From Streptomyces varsoviensis (GTDB taxonomy: Bacteria > Actinomycetota > Actinomycetes > Streptomycetales > Streptomycetaceae), in the NCBI RefSeq assembly GCF_000718635.1, contig NZ_JOBF01000014.1, positions 62,001 to 126,000 of the forward strand: a DNA stretch of 64,000 bases, read 5' to 3'. Position numbers and translations under genes: made by a program. Positions 31,415-40,966 of this stretch are shown here, piece after piece (positions within the stretch are counted from its first letter, which is position 1; every line of letters begins with the position of its first letter). The notes beneath the pieces were generated by a model that worked only from the letters and a program-made list of their open reading frames with translations, ran no database searches and was not told the origin of the DNA.

Positions 31415-33055
31415 ATGTCCGTACCCGCGCCGTCCGCGCCAACGCCGTCCGCGCCGGCCGTCGTCCACGCCGAGCCGCTGCCGCGCCAGGAGGAGGTGCT
31501 GAGCGACGCGGCCCTCGCGTTCCTGGCCGAGCTGCACCGCCGTTTCGCCCCGCGCCGCGCCGAACTCCTGGAACGGCGCGCCGCGCGCCGCGCGGAGATC
31601 GCCCGTACCGGCACGCTGGACTTCCTGCCGGAGACCGCGCACATCCGCGCGGACGACGGCTGGCGCGTGGCCCCGGCGCCGGCCGCGCTGGAGGACCGGC
31701 GGGTGGAGATCACCGGCCCGACCGACCGCAAGATGACGGTCAACGCGCTGAACTCGGGCGCCCGCGTCTGGCTCGCCGACTTCGAGGACGCGACCGCCCC
31801 GACGTGGGAGAACGTCGTACTCGGCCAGCTCAACCTCATCGACGCCTACGAGCGGCGCATCGACTTCACGGACCCGCGGGGCAAGTCGTACGCGCTGCGG
31901 CCCGCCGAGGAGCTGGCGACGGTCGTGGTACGGCCGCGCGGCTGGCATTTGAATGAGCGTCACCTCACGGTCGACGGGGAACCCGTGCCCGGCGCGCTGG
32001 TCGACTTCGGCCTCTACTTCTTCCACAACGCGCGGCGCCTCATCGACCTCGGCAAGGGCCCGTACTTCTACCTCCCCAAGACCGAGTCGCACCTCGAAGC
32101 GCGGCTGTGGAACGACGTGTTCGTCTTCGCGCAGGATGCCCTCGGCATCCCGCAGGGCACCGTGCGCGCCACCGTCCTGATCGAGACGATCACCGCCGCG
32201 TACGAGATGGAGGAGATCCTCTACGAGCTGCGGGACCACGCCTCCGGGCTGAACGCGGGGCGCTGGGACTATCTGTTCTCGATCATCAAGAACTTCCGCG
32301 ACCGTGGGGCGGAGTTCGTCCTGCCGGACCGCAACGCGGTGACGATGACGGCGCCGTTCATGCGCGCGTACACGGAGCTGCTGGTCCGTACGTGCCACAG
32401 GCGCGGCGCGCACGCGATCGGCGGCATGGCGGCGTTCATCCCCTCGCGCCGTGACGGGGAGGTCAACAAGGTCGCGTTCGAGAAGGTCAGGGCGGACAAG
32501 GACCGCGAGGCCCACGACGGCTTCGACGGCTCCTGGGTCGCCCACCCCGACCTGGTGCCGATCGCCCAAGCCTGCTTCGACGCGGTCCTCGGCGACGCCC
32601 CGCACCAGAAGCACCGGCTCCGCGAGGACGTCCACGTCACCGCCGCCGAACTGATCGCCATCGACTCCCTAGACGCCGCCCCGACCTTCGACGGCCTGCG
32701 CAACGCCGTCCAGGTCGGCATCCGCTACATCGAGGCATGGCTGCGCGGCCACGGCGCCGTCACCATCTTCAACCTGATGGAGGACGCCGCCACCGCCGAG
32801 ATCTCCCGCTCCCAGATCTGGCAATGGGTCAACGCCGGCGTCGAGTTCGAACGCGACGGCCACACCGTACGGGCCACCCCGGACCTGGCCCGCGAGGTGG
32901 CCGCCGCCGAACTGGCCGCGATCCGCACCGACATCGGCCCCGAAGCCTTCGCCGAGGGCCGCTGGCAACAGGCCCACGACCTACTCCTGACCGTCGCCCT
33001 CGACCCCGCCTACCCCGAATTCCTCACCCTCCCCGCCTACGAACTCCTCACCTGA
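31415..33055 (+). CDS. aceB: Malate synthase A
   Basis: Enzyme of 546 residues condensing glyoxylate with acetyl-CoA to malate, the normal length for the A isoform. The family signature [16 protein letters not shown] and the catalytic-base segment [16 protein letters not shown] are intact, as is the acid segment [13 protein letters not shown]. The first 20 residues are Pro/Ala-rich and probably unstructured. ATG 31415 follows GAAGGAG. In this neighbourhood it disposes of glyoxylate released from ureidoglycolate, linking purine breakdown to central metabolism. No isocitrate lyase gene accompanies it. Confidence 0.96.
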   Translation: MSVPAPSAPTPSAPAVVHAEPLPRQEEVLSDAALAFLAELHRRFAPRRAELLERRAARRAEIARTGTLDFLPETAHIRADDGWRVAPAPAALEDRRVEITGPTDRKMTVNALNSGARVWLADFEDATAPTWENVVLGQLNLIDAYERRIDFTDPRGKSYALRPAEELATVVVRPRGWHLNERHLTVDGEPVPGALVDFGLYFFHNARRLIDLGKGPYFYLPKTESHLEARLWNDVFVFAQDALGIPQGTVRATVLIETITAAYEMEEILYELRDHASGLNAGRWDYLFSIIKNFRDRGAEFVLPDRNAVTMTAPFMRAYTELLVRTCHRRGAHAIGGMAAFIPSRRDGEVNKVAFEKVRADKDREAHDGFDGSWVAHPDLVPIAQACFDAVLGDAPHQKHRLREDVHVTAAELIAIDSLDAAPTFDGLRNAVQVGIRYIEAWLRGHGAVTIFNLMEDAATAEISRSQIWQWVNAGVEFERDGHTVRATPDLAREVAAAELAAIRTDIGPEAFAEGRWQQAHDLLLTVALDPAYPEFLTLPAYELLT

Positions 33056-33093
33056 ACCCATCCCCCGCGCGACGGCCCGGCGAGCCGCCTCTC

Positions 33094-33528
33094 CTACCCG
33101 CAGTCGCCGAGAACGGGCCCTGAGTCGACCGGCGAGTACGTGGCGTACAGCAGGAACAACTCCAACGGAATCGTCAACACACCGGCCCACGCCCCGATAT
33201 GAGCCACCAGCCCCGCCTTCGTGCCCGCCAACCGCCCCCCGCACTCCCGGCGAACCCGCCTGGCCAGCAACACGCAGACGACAACAGCCGAAACCCCGAG
33301 GACGACCCCCGACCATGCGGCGACATACTCAGCCTTCGGGAAAGGCAGATGCCGACATGCCGCCTGCTGCCGATCGACCCAATCACTATCGATGCCCTGC
33401 ACCTGCCACGAGGTGACCACACCGGCAAGAGTCGCGAACGGCACCCATAGGGCAGCGACCAAAGCGCCTGGCGTGCTGGAACGCCTCGGCCCGATGCCCT
33501 CGGACGCAGAAGAAGACGAAGTAGCCAT
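33094..33528 (-). CDS. Small membrane protein, candidate immunity protein
   Basis: Product of 144 residues with three hydrophobic spans (about 25-45, 80-100 and 115-135; LTIPLELFLLYATYS is the last). It has three cysteines and a short Ser-rich N-terminus. ATG 33528 shares one base with the TGA of the upstream amidase gene (TGATG), so translation is coupled. I do not recognise the family. Its place directly after a WXG-amidase effector-like gene is where T7SS toxin operons carry membrane immunity proteins; that role is an inference from position only. Codon use is less GC-rich than the flanking genes. Confidence 0.7.
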   Translation of the reverse strand: MATSSSSASEGIGPRRSSTPGALVAALWVPFATLAGVVTSWQVQGIDSDWVDRQQAACRHLPFPKAEYVAAWSGVVLGVSAVVVCVLLARRVRRECGGRLAGTKAGLVAHIGAWAGVLTIPLELFLLYATYSPVDSGPVLGDCG

Positions 33529-34826
33529 CAGTACCAATTCGGATGGGGGCGGACGATGTGGATACGCTGCTCGCCATGGTTTCTGGTCGCGACGTGTTCC
33601 CGAGCCTCCAGGCTGACGTTCTGCCATGAGCTGGTGTGCTGCGTCAGCTTGATGTCACCGTCCGGGGTCACCGAGGTGACGACGGCTGCATGGTAAGTCT
33701 CGCCCGCGGGCTCGCCCCCAGGGTCGTCGGCCGCCTGCTCGTAGAAAATGACATCGCCGGGACGCGCCTGCGACCTCGGGAGCTCTTCGCCGCCATTGCG
33801 CACAAGGAAATGCCGCAGGTCTTGGGCCGAAGCCCAAGAACGGGAGTGGTACGCCCGCTGGTCCAACCAGTCGATTCCCAGGCCGGTCTCCCGACCCCAG
33901 GAGTTGTCACCCATGGGCCCCAACCAAGAGTCGAACTTCTTCTCCATGCCGCCGGCCTCAAGAGCGGACGACACGAAGTTGGCGCAGTTGTTTCTGAACT
34001 TGAGGTCGTCGTCCTTGTTCCAGTGGTCCAGTGCGTAGCGCACCATCTCGACGCGGTCGATCTTGCCGTCTGAACCCCGGAGGTCCCGTCCCACCTCGGG
34101 TGGCAATCCCTTGAGATCGGCGATGGTGACCGGCTCCGCCAGCATCAGCGCCTCGCGCTGCGCCGGTGTGAGCCCGTCCCACCACTCGCGGACGAGGTGC
34201 GGGTCCTTCCCGACCGGCACGTCGCCCCGGAGCATGTCGATTTCGGTATGGGCGGTATCGGTCAGAATGTCGTTGTGCGCCACGCTGGTGTTCGAGACGT
34301 CGATCTCCGTCGCCAGCTTGTCCAACGCGGCAGAGGCCTTCGAATCAGCTTGCCCAGCTTGCCGCAACGCCTCTTCGATCAGGTCATCGACCTCGGAGAC
34401 GTGCCCTTGCTCCTTCTTATAGTCCTCGCGCACCTGTTGCGGGACATCCGGTCCCATGGGCGCCGCGCCCGTATACAAACCCACCGCGCGGCCGTCCCTG
34501 ATTTCCAGTCCATACTCGGATGCCAGTTCCACGGCGTGGAACAGCGTGCGCTGAGACCACTCCATCGACGAAGCCAGGCCGTCCAGGATCAGAACGACGC
34601 CCTTGATGATGTCACCACCGGCCTCAAGACGGTTGGCCAGGTCCTCCAGGCGCTTGCCCGCCTTCTCGCCTGTGGCATCCGCCCAGTGGTCGTCGAGCGG
34701 CTTCTTGCCCTGCTCTCGGATATCATCCGCCGCGGTGGCGGAGCGCCGCGAAAGGGTAGTCCAGTCGTCGGCCGCCTTCTTCCACTGGTCGACGTGACAG
34801 CTGTACAGGTCGTGATAAGAGACCAC
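33528..34826 (-). CDS. WXG-linker protein with C-terminal amidase (Amidase_6-like) domain
   Basis: Protein of 432 residues without a signal peptide. Residues 1-110 are helical like WXG100/LXG proteins (QWKKAADDWTTLSRRSA, then W90). Residues 212-250 match a linker seen in actinobacterial secreted toxins (REWWDGLTPAQREAL and LKGLPPEVGRDLRG). Residues 270-430 resemble Amidase_6, a Cys/His papain-like fold: C281 in NNCANFVSSALEAGG and H379 in YHAAVVTSV. This suggests a peptidoglycan or peptide hydrolase exported by type VII secretion. GTG 34826 follows GGGGGGAAG, four bases after the WXG100-like gene. G+C is visibly lower than in the neighbours. Confidence 0.82.
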   Translation of the reverse strand: MVSYHDLYSCHVDQWKKAADDWTTLSRRSATAADDIREQGKKPLDDHWADATGEKAGKRLEDLANRLEAGGDIIKGVVLILDGLASSMEWSQRTLFHAVELASEYGLEIRDGRAVGLYTGAAPMGPDVPQQVREDYKKEQGHVSEVDDLIEEALRQAGQADSKASAALDKLATEIDVSNTSVAHNDILTDTAHTEIDMLRGDVPVGKDPHLVREWWDGLTPAQREALMLAEPVTIADLKGLPPEVGRDLRGSDGKIDRVEMVRYALDHWNKDDDLKFRNNCANFVSSALEAGGMEKKFDSWLGPMGDNSWGRETGLGIDWLDQRAYHSRSWASAQDLRHFLVRNGGEELPRSQARPGDVIFYEQAADDPGGEPAGETYHAAVVTSVTPDGDIKLTQHTSSWQNVSLEAREHVATRNHGEQRIHIVRPHPNWY

Positions 34827-34829
34827 GCG

Positions 34830-35153
34830 TCACTTCCCCCCGAAGTCGTCCAGTCCATGCTGGAGCCTGCGCATGGCGTCCCTGGCCTGGCGATCCGTGG
34901 CGTCATAATCGTTGGCCGTCCGATGGAGGTTCTCGGCCATCCTGTTCATCTGCTTGGCCAGGTCGATCAGGTGATTCTCCCACGCGGTCGCACAGCGCTT
35001 CAGAGCTCCTGCTGATGCCCAGCCGTGGTCGTTGCCTGCCACCGTCTCGCTGGAGTCGAAGAACTTGCCCAGACTCTCCATCGCCTTTTCGGCAGCGGAC
35101 TGCGTCCCTTCCCCACCCCGGCGCACCTGGCGCGTTTTTATTTCTATGTCCAT
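34830..35153 (-). CDS. WXG100/ESAT-6-like small protein
   Basis: Helical-hairpin protein of 107 residues of the size of WXG100 secretion partners. The turn carries W-A-S (GNDHGWASAGAL) in place of W-x-G, and a second conserved Trp follows in ATAWENHLIDLAKQM. It ends in a charged helix. It is the first gene of a three-gene unit (stop 34830, next start 34826) and would be expected to pair with the N-terminal helices of the amidase protein for export. Start ATG 35153. No ESX core genes (eccC, eccD, mycP) are in the window. Confidence 0.82.
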   Translation of the reverse strand: MDIEIKTRQVRRGGEGTQSAAEKAMESLGKFFDSSETVAGNDHGWASAGALKRCATAWENHLIDLAKQMNRMAENLHRTANDYDATDRQARDAMRRLQHGLDDFGGK

Positions 35154-35233
35154 ACCCCACCCCTCATATCAACTTGATCATCTTATGCGATCTGTGGATA
35201 TCAGGGGATTGCGGGCGGCGTCGCAGCGGCTCC

Positions 35234-35294
35234 GCCGGAGGGCCCGGCGCTCCCGCCGGAGAGCCCGGCGCTCTCGCCGGAGTCGCCGGGCTCG
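35234..35294. repeat. Three tandem 21-bp repeats downstream of the fucosidase
   Basis: Units like GCCGGAGAGCCCGGCGCTCTC start at 35234, 35255 and 35276. The first two differ at two positions; the third is shortened. They lie directly downstream of the fucosidase stop (35315, minus strand) and upstream of the WXG100-like gene. Confidence 0.8.
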
Positions 35295-35314
35295 TCCTGT
35301 GGTGGCGGTGGCTG

Positions 35315-37267
35315 TCAGTGGCGGTAGAGCTGGGTGGTGGGGATGATTTCTTGGGGTTGGTTGGGGCTGGACCAGAGCAGTTTCATGGTGGCTTCGCCTG
35401 TCTGCTCGGTGTGTTCGAGGCGGGTGGCGTATTTGTGGCCGGCGCGCAGGGCGATGGATGCCTTGTCGATGGCGGCGTCGTGGGGCTTGGTGTTGTCGAT
35501 GACGAGGCGACCGTCGATCCAGAGGCGGGCGGTGTCGTCGGAGACGGTGGTGAAGGTGTAGGCGTCGGTGAAGCGGGGCTGGAGGGAGCCGGTCCAGCGG
35601 GTGGAGAAGTGGTCGGCGGGGATGCTGGGGGCGGGCGAACCGCTGGATTTCCAGGAGTAGTTGACGGTGCGGTCGACGCGGGTCAGCGCGGGCGGGCCGC
35701 TGAGGGTGTCATTGGCGAAGATGTCGGCGCGCAGTCCGCTGCCGTGGCCGCGAGGTGCGGGGCGGGGCGTTTTGACGGTCAGTTCGATGACCGTGGCGGT
35801 CGGGTTGGTCGGCCCTCCGGCGGGTGTGATGTCGTAACCGTCGCCTGATGGTGCGACCTTGACACCCTGTCGGCTGCCCAGGACTCGCGCGTCCGTCACT
35901 CGGAACGGGGCCCGGGCTGTGAGATGCAGGGGTTTCCCGGCGGTGGGCCATTCGGTTACGGAGGCGTAGAGCTTGTCGCCGGCCCCGCCGCGGGAGCGGC
36001 TGACCGCGCCCCAGGACGGCTCCTCGACGAGACCGGCGTACCCGGCCCCGTACACCGCCCTGCCCTGCCCCGCCGTGCGCAGCCACCGGCCCACGTCGCT
36101 CAGCCGGTCCAGAGAGGGCTGCGGGACGCGGCCGTGTCTGTCGGGGCCGACGTTGAGGAGGTAGTTGCCGCTGCGGCTCGCGGTGGCGAGGAGGTTGCGG
36201 ATGATGGTGGCGGAGGACTTCCAGTCCTGGTCGTACTTGGCGAATCCCCAGTGCCCGTTGAGCGTCATGCAGCTCTCCCACAACTGGCCGTCCACGGGCG
36301 CGGCGGGGATCTCCTGCTCTGGTGTGCCGTAGTCGCCGTCGGTCACGCGGCGCTTGCCGACGCGGTTGTTGATGATGAGCTTCGGGTCGAGATCGCGCAG
36401 ATACGACTCCAGGGACTCGCCGTCGCGGGCGGTCCAGGGGTTGTGCGGGTTGTCGGTGTCCCACTCCCCGTCGAACCAGAGCAGCGCCGGGTCATACCCC
36501 TTGACCAGCTCTTTCAGTTGCGCGTACATCCGCTCGCGGTACTTGGGGAAGGTGGCCGGGTCGGCGAAGTCGGGGTCGTGCCAGTCCCAGATCGAGTAGT
36601 AGAAACCGAGCTTGATGCCGGCCCGGTCGGCGGCGTTCTTCAGCTCGCGCATGATGTCGCGGCGCTTGTCGAAGGCGGAGTGGTCGCGCAGGTTCCACGT
36701 GTTCACCTTGGTGGGCCACATCGCGTAGCCCTCGTGGTGCTTGGCGGTGATGACGATGTAGCGCTGCCCCGCGTCCTTGGCGGCCTTGACGATCGCCTTG
36801 GCGTCGAAGGCGGCGGGGTCGAAGGTGCGCGCCTGCTTCTCGTACGCGTCCATCGGGATGGCGCACTGCCGCTTGATCCACTCGGCGTCGCGGCAGACGG
36901 TCCCGTCCGGCCTGCGGTATTCGCCCTCCAGGTTGGAGTACGCGCCGAAGTGGATGAACATCCCGAACCGGTCCTGCCGCCACCAATTGGTGCGGTCGGC
37001 CGTGAAGGGGTCGTCCGGCGCGAAGTTGGTGCCGGGGCCGGCCGCCGGCCGCTGCCGCGCGTGCTCGGTACCGGTCTGGACGTCGGCGTCGGCCTGGCCC
37101 TCGGAGCCAGATGCGGCTCGGTGAGCGGGCCGGGCTGCCGCCGAGCCGGTCGGCAGTACGACGGCCAGCAAGGCGGCCGCGAGCATCGGCGCGAGCAACC
37201 GCGTTCTCCGCACGGTTCGGTGACGGGGTCGAGGGCGAGGTCGGGGTCTGGGGAGGGACGTACGCAT
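35315..37267 (-). CDS. Secreted alpha-L-fucosidase (GH29) with PA14 domain
   Basis: Secreted enzyme of 650 residues. The signal peptide begins with an Arg/Pro-rich stretch and has the core LLAPMLAAALLAVVLP. The GH29 barrel spans about 75-420: WRQDRFGMFIHFGAYS at its start, YIVITAKHHEGYAMWP, and the nucleophile Asp in LLWFDGEWD. A beta-domain follows, then a C-terminal PA14 module (about 510-645, YTFTTVSDDTARLWIDG), which usually binds carbohydrate. It should remove terminal L-fucose from extracellular glycans. ATG 37267. Two short palindromes upstream may bind a regulator; no sugar transporter is adjacent. Confidence 0.94.
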   Translation of the reverse strand: MRTSLPRPRPRPRPRHRTVRRTRLLAPMLAAALLAVVLPTGSAAARPAHRAASGSEGQADADVQTGTEHARQRPAAGPGTNFAPDDPFTADRTNWWRQDRFGMFIHFGAYSNLEGEYRRPDGTVCRDAEWIKRQCAIPMDAYEKQARTFDPAAFDAKAIVKAAKDAGQRYIVITAKHHEGYAMWPTKVNTWNLRDHSAFDKRRDIMRELKNAADRAGIKLGFYYSIWDWHDPDFADPATFPKYRERMYAQLKELVKGYDPALLWFDGEWDTDNPHNPWTARDGESLESYLRDLDPKLIINNRVGKRRVTDGDYGTPEQEIPAAPVDGQLWESCMTLNGHWGFAKYDQDWKSSATIIRNLLATASRSGNYLLNVGPDRHGRVPQPSLDRLSDVGRWLRTAGQGRAVYGAGYAGLVEEPSWGAVSRSRGGAGDKLYASVTEWPTAGKPLHLTARAPFRVTDARVLGSRQGVKVAPSGDGYDITPAGGPTNPTATVIELTVKTPRPAPRGHGSGLRADIFANDTLSGPPALTRVDRTVNYSWKSSGSPAPSIPADHFSTRWTGSLQPRFTDAYTFTTVSDDTARLWIDGRLVIDNTKPHDAAIDKASIALRAGHKYATRLEHTEQTGEATMKLLWSSPNQPQEIIPTTQLYRH

Positions 37268-37385
37268 GGCGGCTCCTGGACTGGGAGGTGGGCGTACAGG
37301 AGGGCCGGCCGGCCGCGTACGGAACTTAGGGCCGCTAAAGGTGGGATGTCAATGGGAGGTTGAAGGGTGATGAGGGGCGATTCCG

Positions 37386-37425
37386 TCGATATATCGATCC
37401 CAATGGCCGCTTTACATCCGATGTA
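37386..37425. promoter_or_regulatory. Two palindromes upstream of the fucosidase gene
   Basis: TCGATATATCGA (37386-37397) and TACAT-CCG-ATGTA (37413-37425) are both perfect and lie in the only AT-rich part of the gap, 120-160 bases before the fucosidase start. They could be operators or part of its promoter. No regulator gene is adjacent. Confidence 0.45.
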
Positions 37426-37451
37426 TTGGAAGGGAGAGCTCCCGCTCGCCC

Positions 37452-38987
37452 TCAGTGCGTCGCCGGGATCGGCGGCTCCTCCGACCCCAACTCCTCCGAC
37501 CCCGACTCCTCCGACCCCGACTCCGCCGCTCCCCTCTCAACCGCCCCCGTCTCAGCCGCCCCGCGCCGCCGCCTCCCCAGATGGTTGAAGGCGAGGTTGA
37601 GGATGACGGCGGTGAGGCAGCCGGCGCTGACGCCCGAGTCCAGGATGATCCTCAGGCCGTCGGGGATGGCCGCGTTGTCGTAGAACGTCCGGGAGATGAC
37701 GGGGATCATGCCCATGCCGAGCGAGGTGGCGGCGATCAGCAGGTTGTCTGGCTTGTCCAGCCCGGCCCCGAGCAGCACGTTGACGCCGCTGGCCGCCACC
37801 GTCCCGAACAGGACGATGCCCGCGCCGCCCAGCACCGGCTGCGGCACGACGGCGATCAGCGAGGCGAAGACGGGGCTCAGCCCCAGCACGACGAACATCA
37901 CGCCGCACGCCGCCACCACGAACCGGCTGCGCACCCGGGTGATCGCCACAAGCCCGATGTTCTGCGCGAAGGCGCTGTTCGCGAAGCCGTTGAAGAAGGG
38001 GCTGACCGCGGAGGACAGGGTGTCCGCGCGCAGCCCAGCGGCGATGGTCCGCTCGTCCGCCGGCCGGCCGACGATCACGCCGAGCGCCAGCATGTCCGCC
38101 GTGGACTCCGTCATGCAGACCAGCATGAGCACGCACATCGAGATGATCGCGGGGAGCTGGAACTCGGGGCCCCCGAAGTGGAACGGCGTCGGAAACCCGA
38201 CGAGCGCCGCCTGGCGCGTCGCGGTGAAGTCGACGGCCCCGACGGGTATCGCGATCACCGTGCCCGCCACCAGGCCCAGGAGTATGGCGATCTGCTGGAG
38301 GAAGCCGCGCAGTACGCGCCGCAGCACCAGCACGATCACCAGCGTCGCCGCCGCCAGCGCCAGGTTGGTCAGCGGCGTGGGCCGCTCCGGGTGGCCGCCC
38401 TGTATCCAGCCGAACGAGACCGGCAGCAGCGTGATCCCGATGAGGGTGATCACCGTGCCGCTGACGACGGGCGGGAAGAACCGTACGAGCCGGCAGAAGT
38501 AGGGCGCCAGGAGGAAGCCCAGCGCCCCGGCGACGATCACGCCGCCGAAGATGACGGGCAGGGCGTTGAGACGGCCGCCGCCCTGGGCGTCGACGATCGC
38601 GATCATCGGGGCGACGCCCGCGAACGAGACCCCGTTCACGAACGGCATCCGCGCGCCGACGCGCCAGCACCCGAGCGTCTGCAGCAGCGTGGCGATGCCC
38701 GCCGTGAACAAGGCCGCGCCCACGAGAAACGTGAGGTCGCGCGCCGAGAGGCCGACGGCCGCACCGAGCACCAGCGGCGGCGCGACCACGCCCGCGTAAC
38801 TGGCGGCGACATGCTGCAACCCACCGGCCAGCAGCCGGCCGGGCGGCAGCATCCGGTCCACGGGGTGAGCCGCCTCGCCCCCGGCCCCCCGCCATCGCCG
38901 CGCGCGCTCTCGCGCACGCGGCCGCTTCGGCGACTCCGACTGGCCGGCGGCGCTACCGCGCTTGCTGAACCTGGGCGCTGACGTCAC
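37452..38987 (-). CDS. NCS2-family xanthine/uric acid permease
   Basis: Membrane transporter of 511 residues with about 12-14 spans. The N-terminal 45 residues are basic and cytoplasmic. Family landmarks are GLQHVAASYAGVVAPPLVLG in the first span, the signature QNIGLVAITRVRSRFV and NALPVIFGG. It imports xanthine, uric acid or a related purine by proton symport. GTG 38987 has AGGAGG upstream. The C-terminal tail carries near-repeats SEESGSEELGSEE from a tandem 12-base DNA repeat and is probably disordered. It is the last of the purine genes on this strand, after the deaminase. Confidence 0.92.
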   Translation of the reverse strand: MTSAPRFSKRGSAAGQSESPKRPRARERARRWRGAGGEAAHPVDRMLPPGRLLAGGLQHVAASYAGVVAPPLVLGAAVGLSARDLTFLVGAALFTAGIATLLQTLGCWRVGARMPFVNGVSFAGVAPMIAIVDAQGGGRLNALPVIFGGVIVAGALGFLLAPYFCRLVRFFPPVVSGTVITLIGITLLPVSFGWIQGGHPERPTPLTNLALAAATLVIVLVLRRVLRGFLQQIAILLGLVAGTVIAIPVGAVDFTATRQAALVGFPTPFHFGGPEFQLPAIISMCVLMLVCMTESTADMLALGVIVGRPADERTIAAGLRADTLSSAVSPFFNGFANSAFAQNIGLVAITRVRSRFVVAACGVMFVVLGLSPVFASLIAVVPQPVLGGAGIVLFGTVAASGVNVLLGAGLDKPDNLLIAATSLGMGMIPVISRTFYDNAAIPDGLRIILDSGVSAGCLTAVILNLAFNHLGRRRRGAAETGAVERGAAESGSEESGSEELGSEEPPIPATH

Positions 38988-39069
38988 GGCGGTTCCTCCT
39001 GTCGCTTGTCGTGCCGCCGATGGCACGGTTTCAGGGAGGTGTTCTGCGGTGCGGAGGGTGCGTTTACGG

Positions 39070-39255
39070 GCGGGGGTGCGCTGGCGCTCGTACGGGCGCG
39101 GGTGCTGGGACGCTCGTACGGGCCGGGGGTGCGGCGGCGCTCGTACGGACGGGGGTGCACTGGCCTCCGTACGGGCGGGTGGGCAGTGGAGCATGTACGA
39201 GCGAGGGTGCGGTGGAGCGCGTACGGTCGGGCGGGCGGTGGAGCGCGTACGGGCT
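39070..39255. repeat. Degenerate repeat field between permease and deaminase genes
   Basis: About seven diverged copies of a unit of 27-30 bp resembling GGTGCGGTGGAGCGCGTACGG occupy this stretch. They lie within a 528-base gap (38988-39515) that holds no supported gene. The remainder is GC-rich sequence and the heptamer array at 39428. Confidence 0.65.
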
Positions 39256-39427
39256 GGTCTGGGCTGGAGCTGGTCCGGGCCGGGGCGCGGAGCTTCGTTC
39301 GCGTCCCGGCCCGGTGCTCGCGGGCCCGGTGGCGTTCCGGGACCCGCGAGCCCGGCCGAGGGCCGTCCCCCTCGGCCAGGACTGGGGTGGCGCCGACGCC
39401 ACGCCACGCCGGGCAGCGGTCGACGGT

Positions 39428-39504
39428 CGGCCACCGGCCACCGGCCACCGGCCACCGGCCACCGGCCACCGGCCATCGGCCATCGGCCATCGGCCATCGG
39501 CCAT
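39428..39504. repeat. Eleven tandem 7-bp repeats next to the deaminase stop codon
   Basis: Six exact copies of CGGCCAC are followed by five exact copies of CGGCCAT. The array ends 11 bases from the deaminase stop (39516, minus strand). Exact heptamers suggest recent slippage, so copy number probably varies between strains. Confidence 0.95.
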
Positions 39505-39515
39505 CGGCGGGAGCG

Positions 39516-40913
39516 TCAGGCCGACGCCGCGATCTCCGCCAGCCTGCGGGACTCGGCCCGCGCGGCCCGCGCGACGGCGGCCTCGTCGACGGTCGTGAGC
39601 CGGCCGTCCTCGACGACCGGTCGGCCGCCCACGAGGGAGAGCGTCACGGGGGCCGCGGCCCCCAGCACGAGCGCGGCGACCGGGTCGGCGATGGTGGAGT
39701 GGCCGATGCCGTCGAGCTTCCACAGCACCAGGTCGGCGAGTTTGCCGGGCTCGACGGAGCCGAGTTCGGCGTCCCGGCCGAGCACGCGCGCGCCTCCTCG
39801 CGTTGCCAGGCGCAGCACTTGACGCGCTGTCAGGGCTGCCGGGTCGTCGGTGCCGAGGCGGCCCACGAGCAGCGCGTTGCGCAGTTCGGTGTGCAGTTCC
39901 CCCGACTCGTTGGAGGCGGTGCCGTCCACGCCGAGGCCCACGGGGACGCCGGCCGCCAGCAGGGCGGGGACGCGGGCGATGCCCGCCGCGACCCGGGCGT
40001 TGGAGGACGGACAGTGCCCGACGCCCGTTCCCGTACGGGCGAAGGCGGCGATGTCCGCGTCGTCCATGTGGATACAGTGGGCCATCCATACGTCCTCGCC
40101 GAGCCAGCCCGTCGACTCGAAGTAGTCGGTCGGCCCCATGCCGAACCGCTCGCGGCAGAACTGGTCCTCCTGCACGGTCTCCGACCCGTGCGTATGCAGC
40201 CGCACCCCCTTGCGGCGCGCCAACTCGGCGCTCTCCTTCATGAGTTGGGTGGTGACGGAGAACGGCGAGCAGGGCGCCACGGCGATCCGCGTCATCGAGC
40301 CGAAGGACGGGTCGTGGTACGCGTCGATGGCCCCCTCGGTCGCGAGGAGCGCGTCCTTGGTGGACTCGACGGCGAAGTCCGGCGGCAGCCCGCCGTCCGA
40401 GGAGCCGAGGTCCATGGAGCCGCGGGCGAGGGTGAGGCGGACGCCCAGTTCGGCGGCGGCCGACACTTCTGCCGCGACGAGGTCGCCGGCGCCCCGGGGG
40501 AAGATGTAGTGGTGATCGGCGGCCGTGGTGACTCCGCCGCGGGCCATCATGGCGAGCGAGCCGCGGGCCGCCGCGTGCACCATGGGCTCGTCGATGCGCG
40601 CCCAGACGGGGTAGAGCGCCACCAGCCAGTCGAAGAGGCGGGACTCGGTGGCTAGGCCGCGGGTGAGCCACTGATAGAAGTGGTGATGGGTGTTGACCAG
40701 GCCCGGAGTGAGCAGATGGCCCGTTCCGTCGACGCGCCGGACGACGTTCGCGAGCCCGTCCGGGGCCCGGCCCGCGCCCACGGACTCGATCCGGTCGCCG
40801 GCGATGACGACGTGGCCGCTCGCGTGCTCGGTGCCGTCGGCGTCGACGGTCGCTATGGCGCAGTTCTCGATGACCGTGCGCGCTGCGGCGCCGGGGGTTG
40901 CCGATGCTGCCAT
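39516..40913 (-). CDS. 8-oxoguanine deaminase-like amidohydrolase
   Basis: Metal-dependent amidohydrolase of 465 residues of the AtzB/TrzN-cytosine deaminase group. Metal and catalytic residues are in place: NTHHHFYQ (HxH), HTHGSE, MAHCIHMDD and GLGVDGTASNE (Asp). Bacterial members of this subgroup deaminate 8-oxoguanine to urate. That fits exactly here, since the next gene upstream is urate oxidase and the next downstream a purine permease. Atrazine-type and guanine substrates are alternatives. ATG 40913; a hairpin separates it from urate oxidase. Confidence 0.82.
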   Translation of the reverse strand: MAASATPGAAARTVIENCAIATVDADGTEHASGHVVIAGDRIESVGAGRAPDGLANVVRRVDGTGHLLTPGLVNTHHHFYQWLTRGLATESRLFDWLVALYPVWARIDEPMVHAAARGSLAMMARGGVTTAADHHYIFPRGAGDLVAAEVSAAAELGVRLTLARGSMDLGSSDGGLPPDFAVESTKDALLATEGAIDAYHDPSFGSMTRIAVAPCSPFSVTTQLMKESAELARRKGVRLHTHGSETVQEDQFCRERFGMGPTDYFESTGWLGEDVWMAHCIHMDDADIAAFARTGTGVGHCPSSNARVAAGIARVPALLAAGVPVGLGVDGTASNESGELHTELRNALLVGRLGTDDPAALTARQVLRLATRGGARVLGRDAELGSVEPGKLADLVLWKLDGIGHSTIADPVAALVLGAAAPVTLSLVGGRPVVEDGRLTTVDEAAVARAARAESRRLAEIAASA

Positions 40914-40966
40914 GGTGCGTCCTCGTCCTTTCGTGCTGCGTCGTCGCCCCGGGGTGGGGAGCCCCG

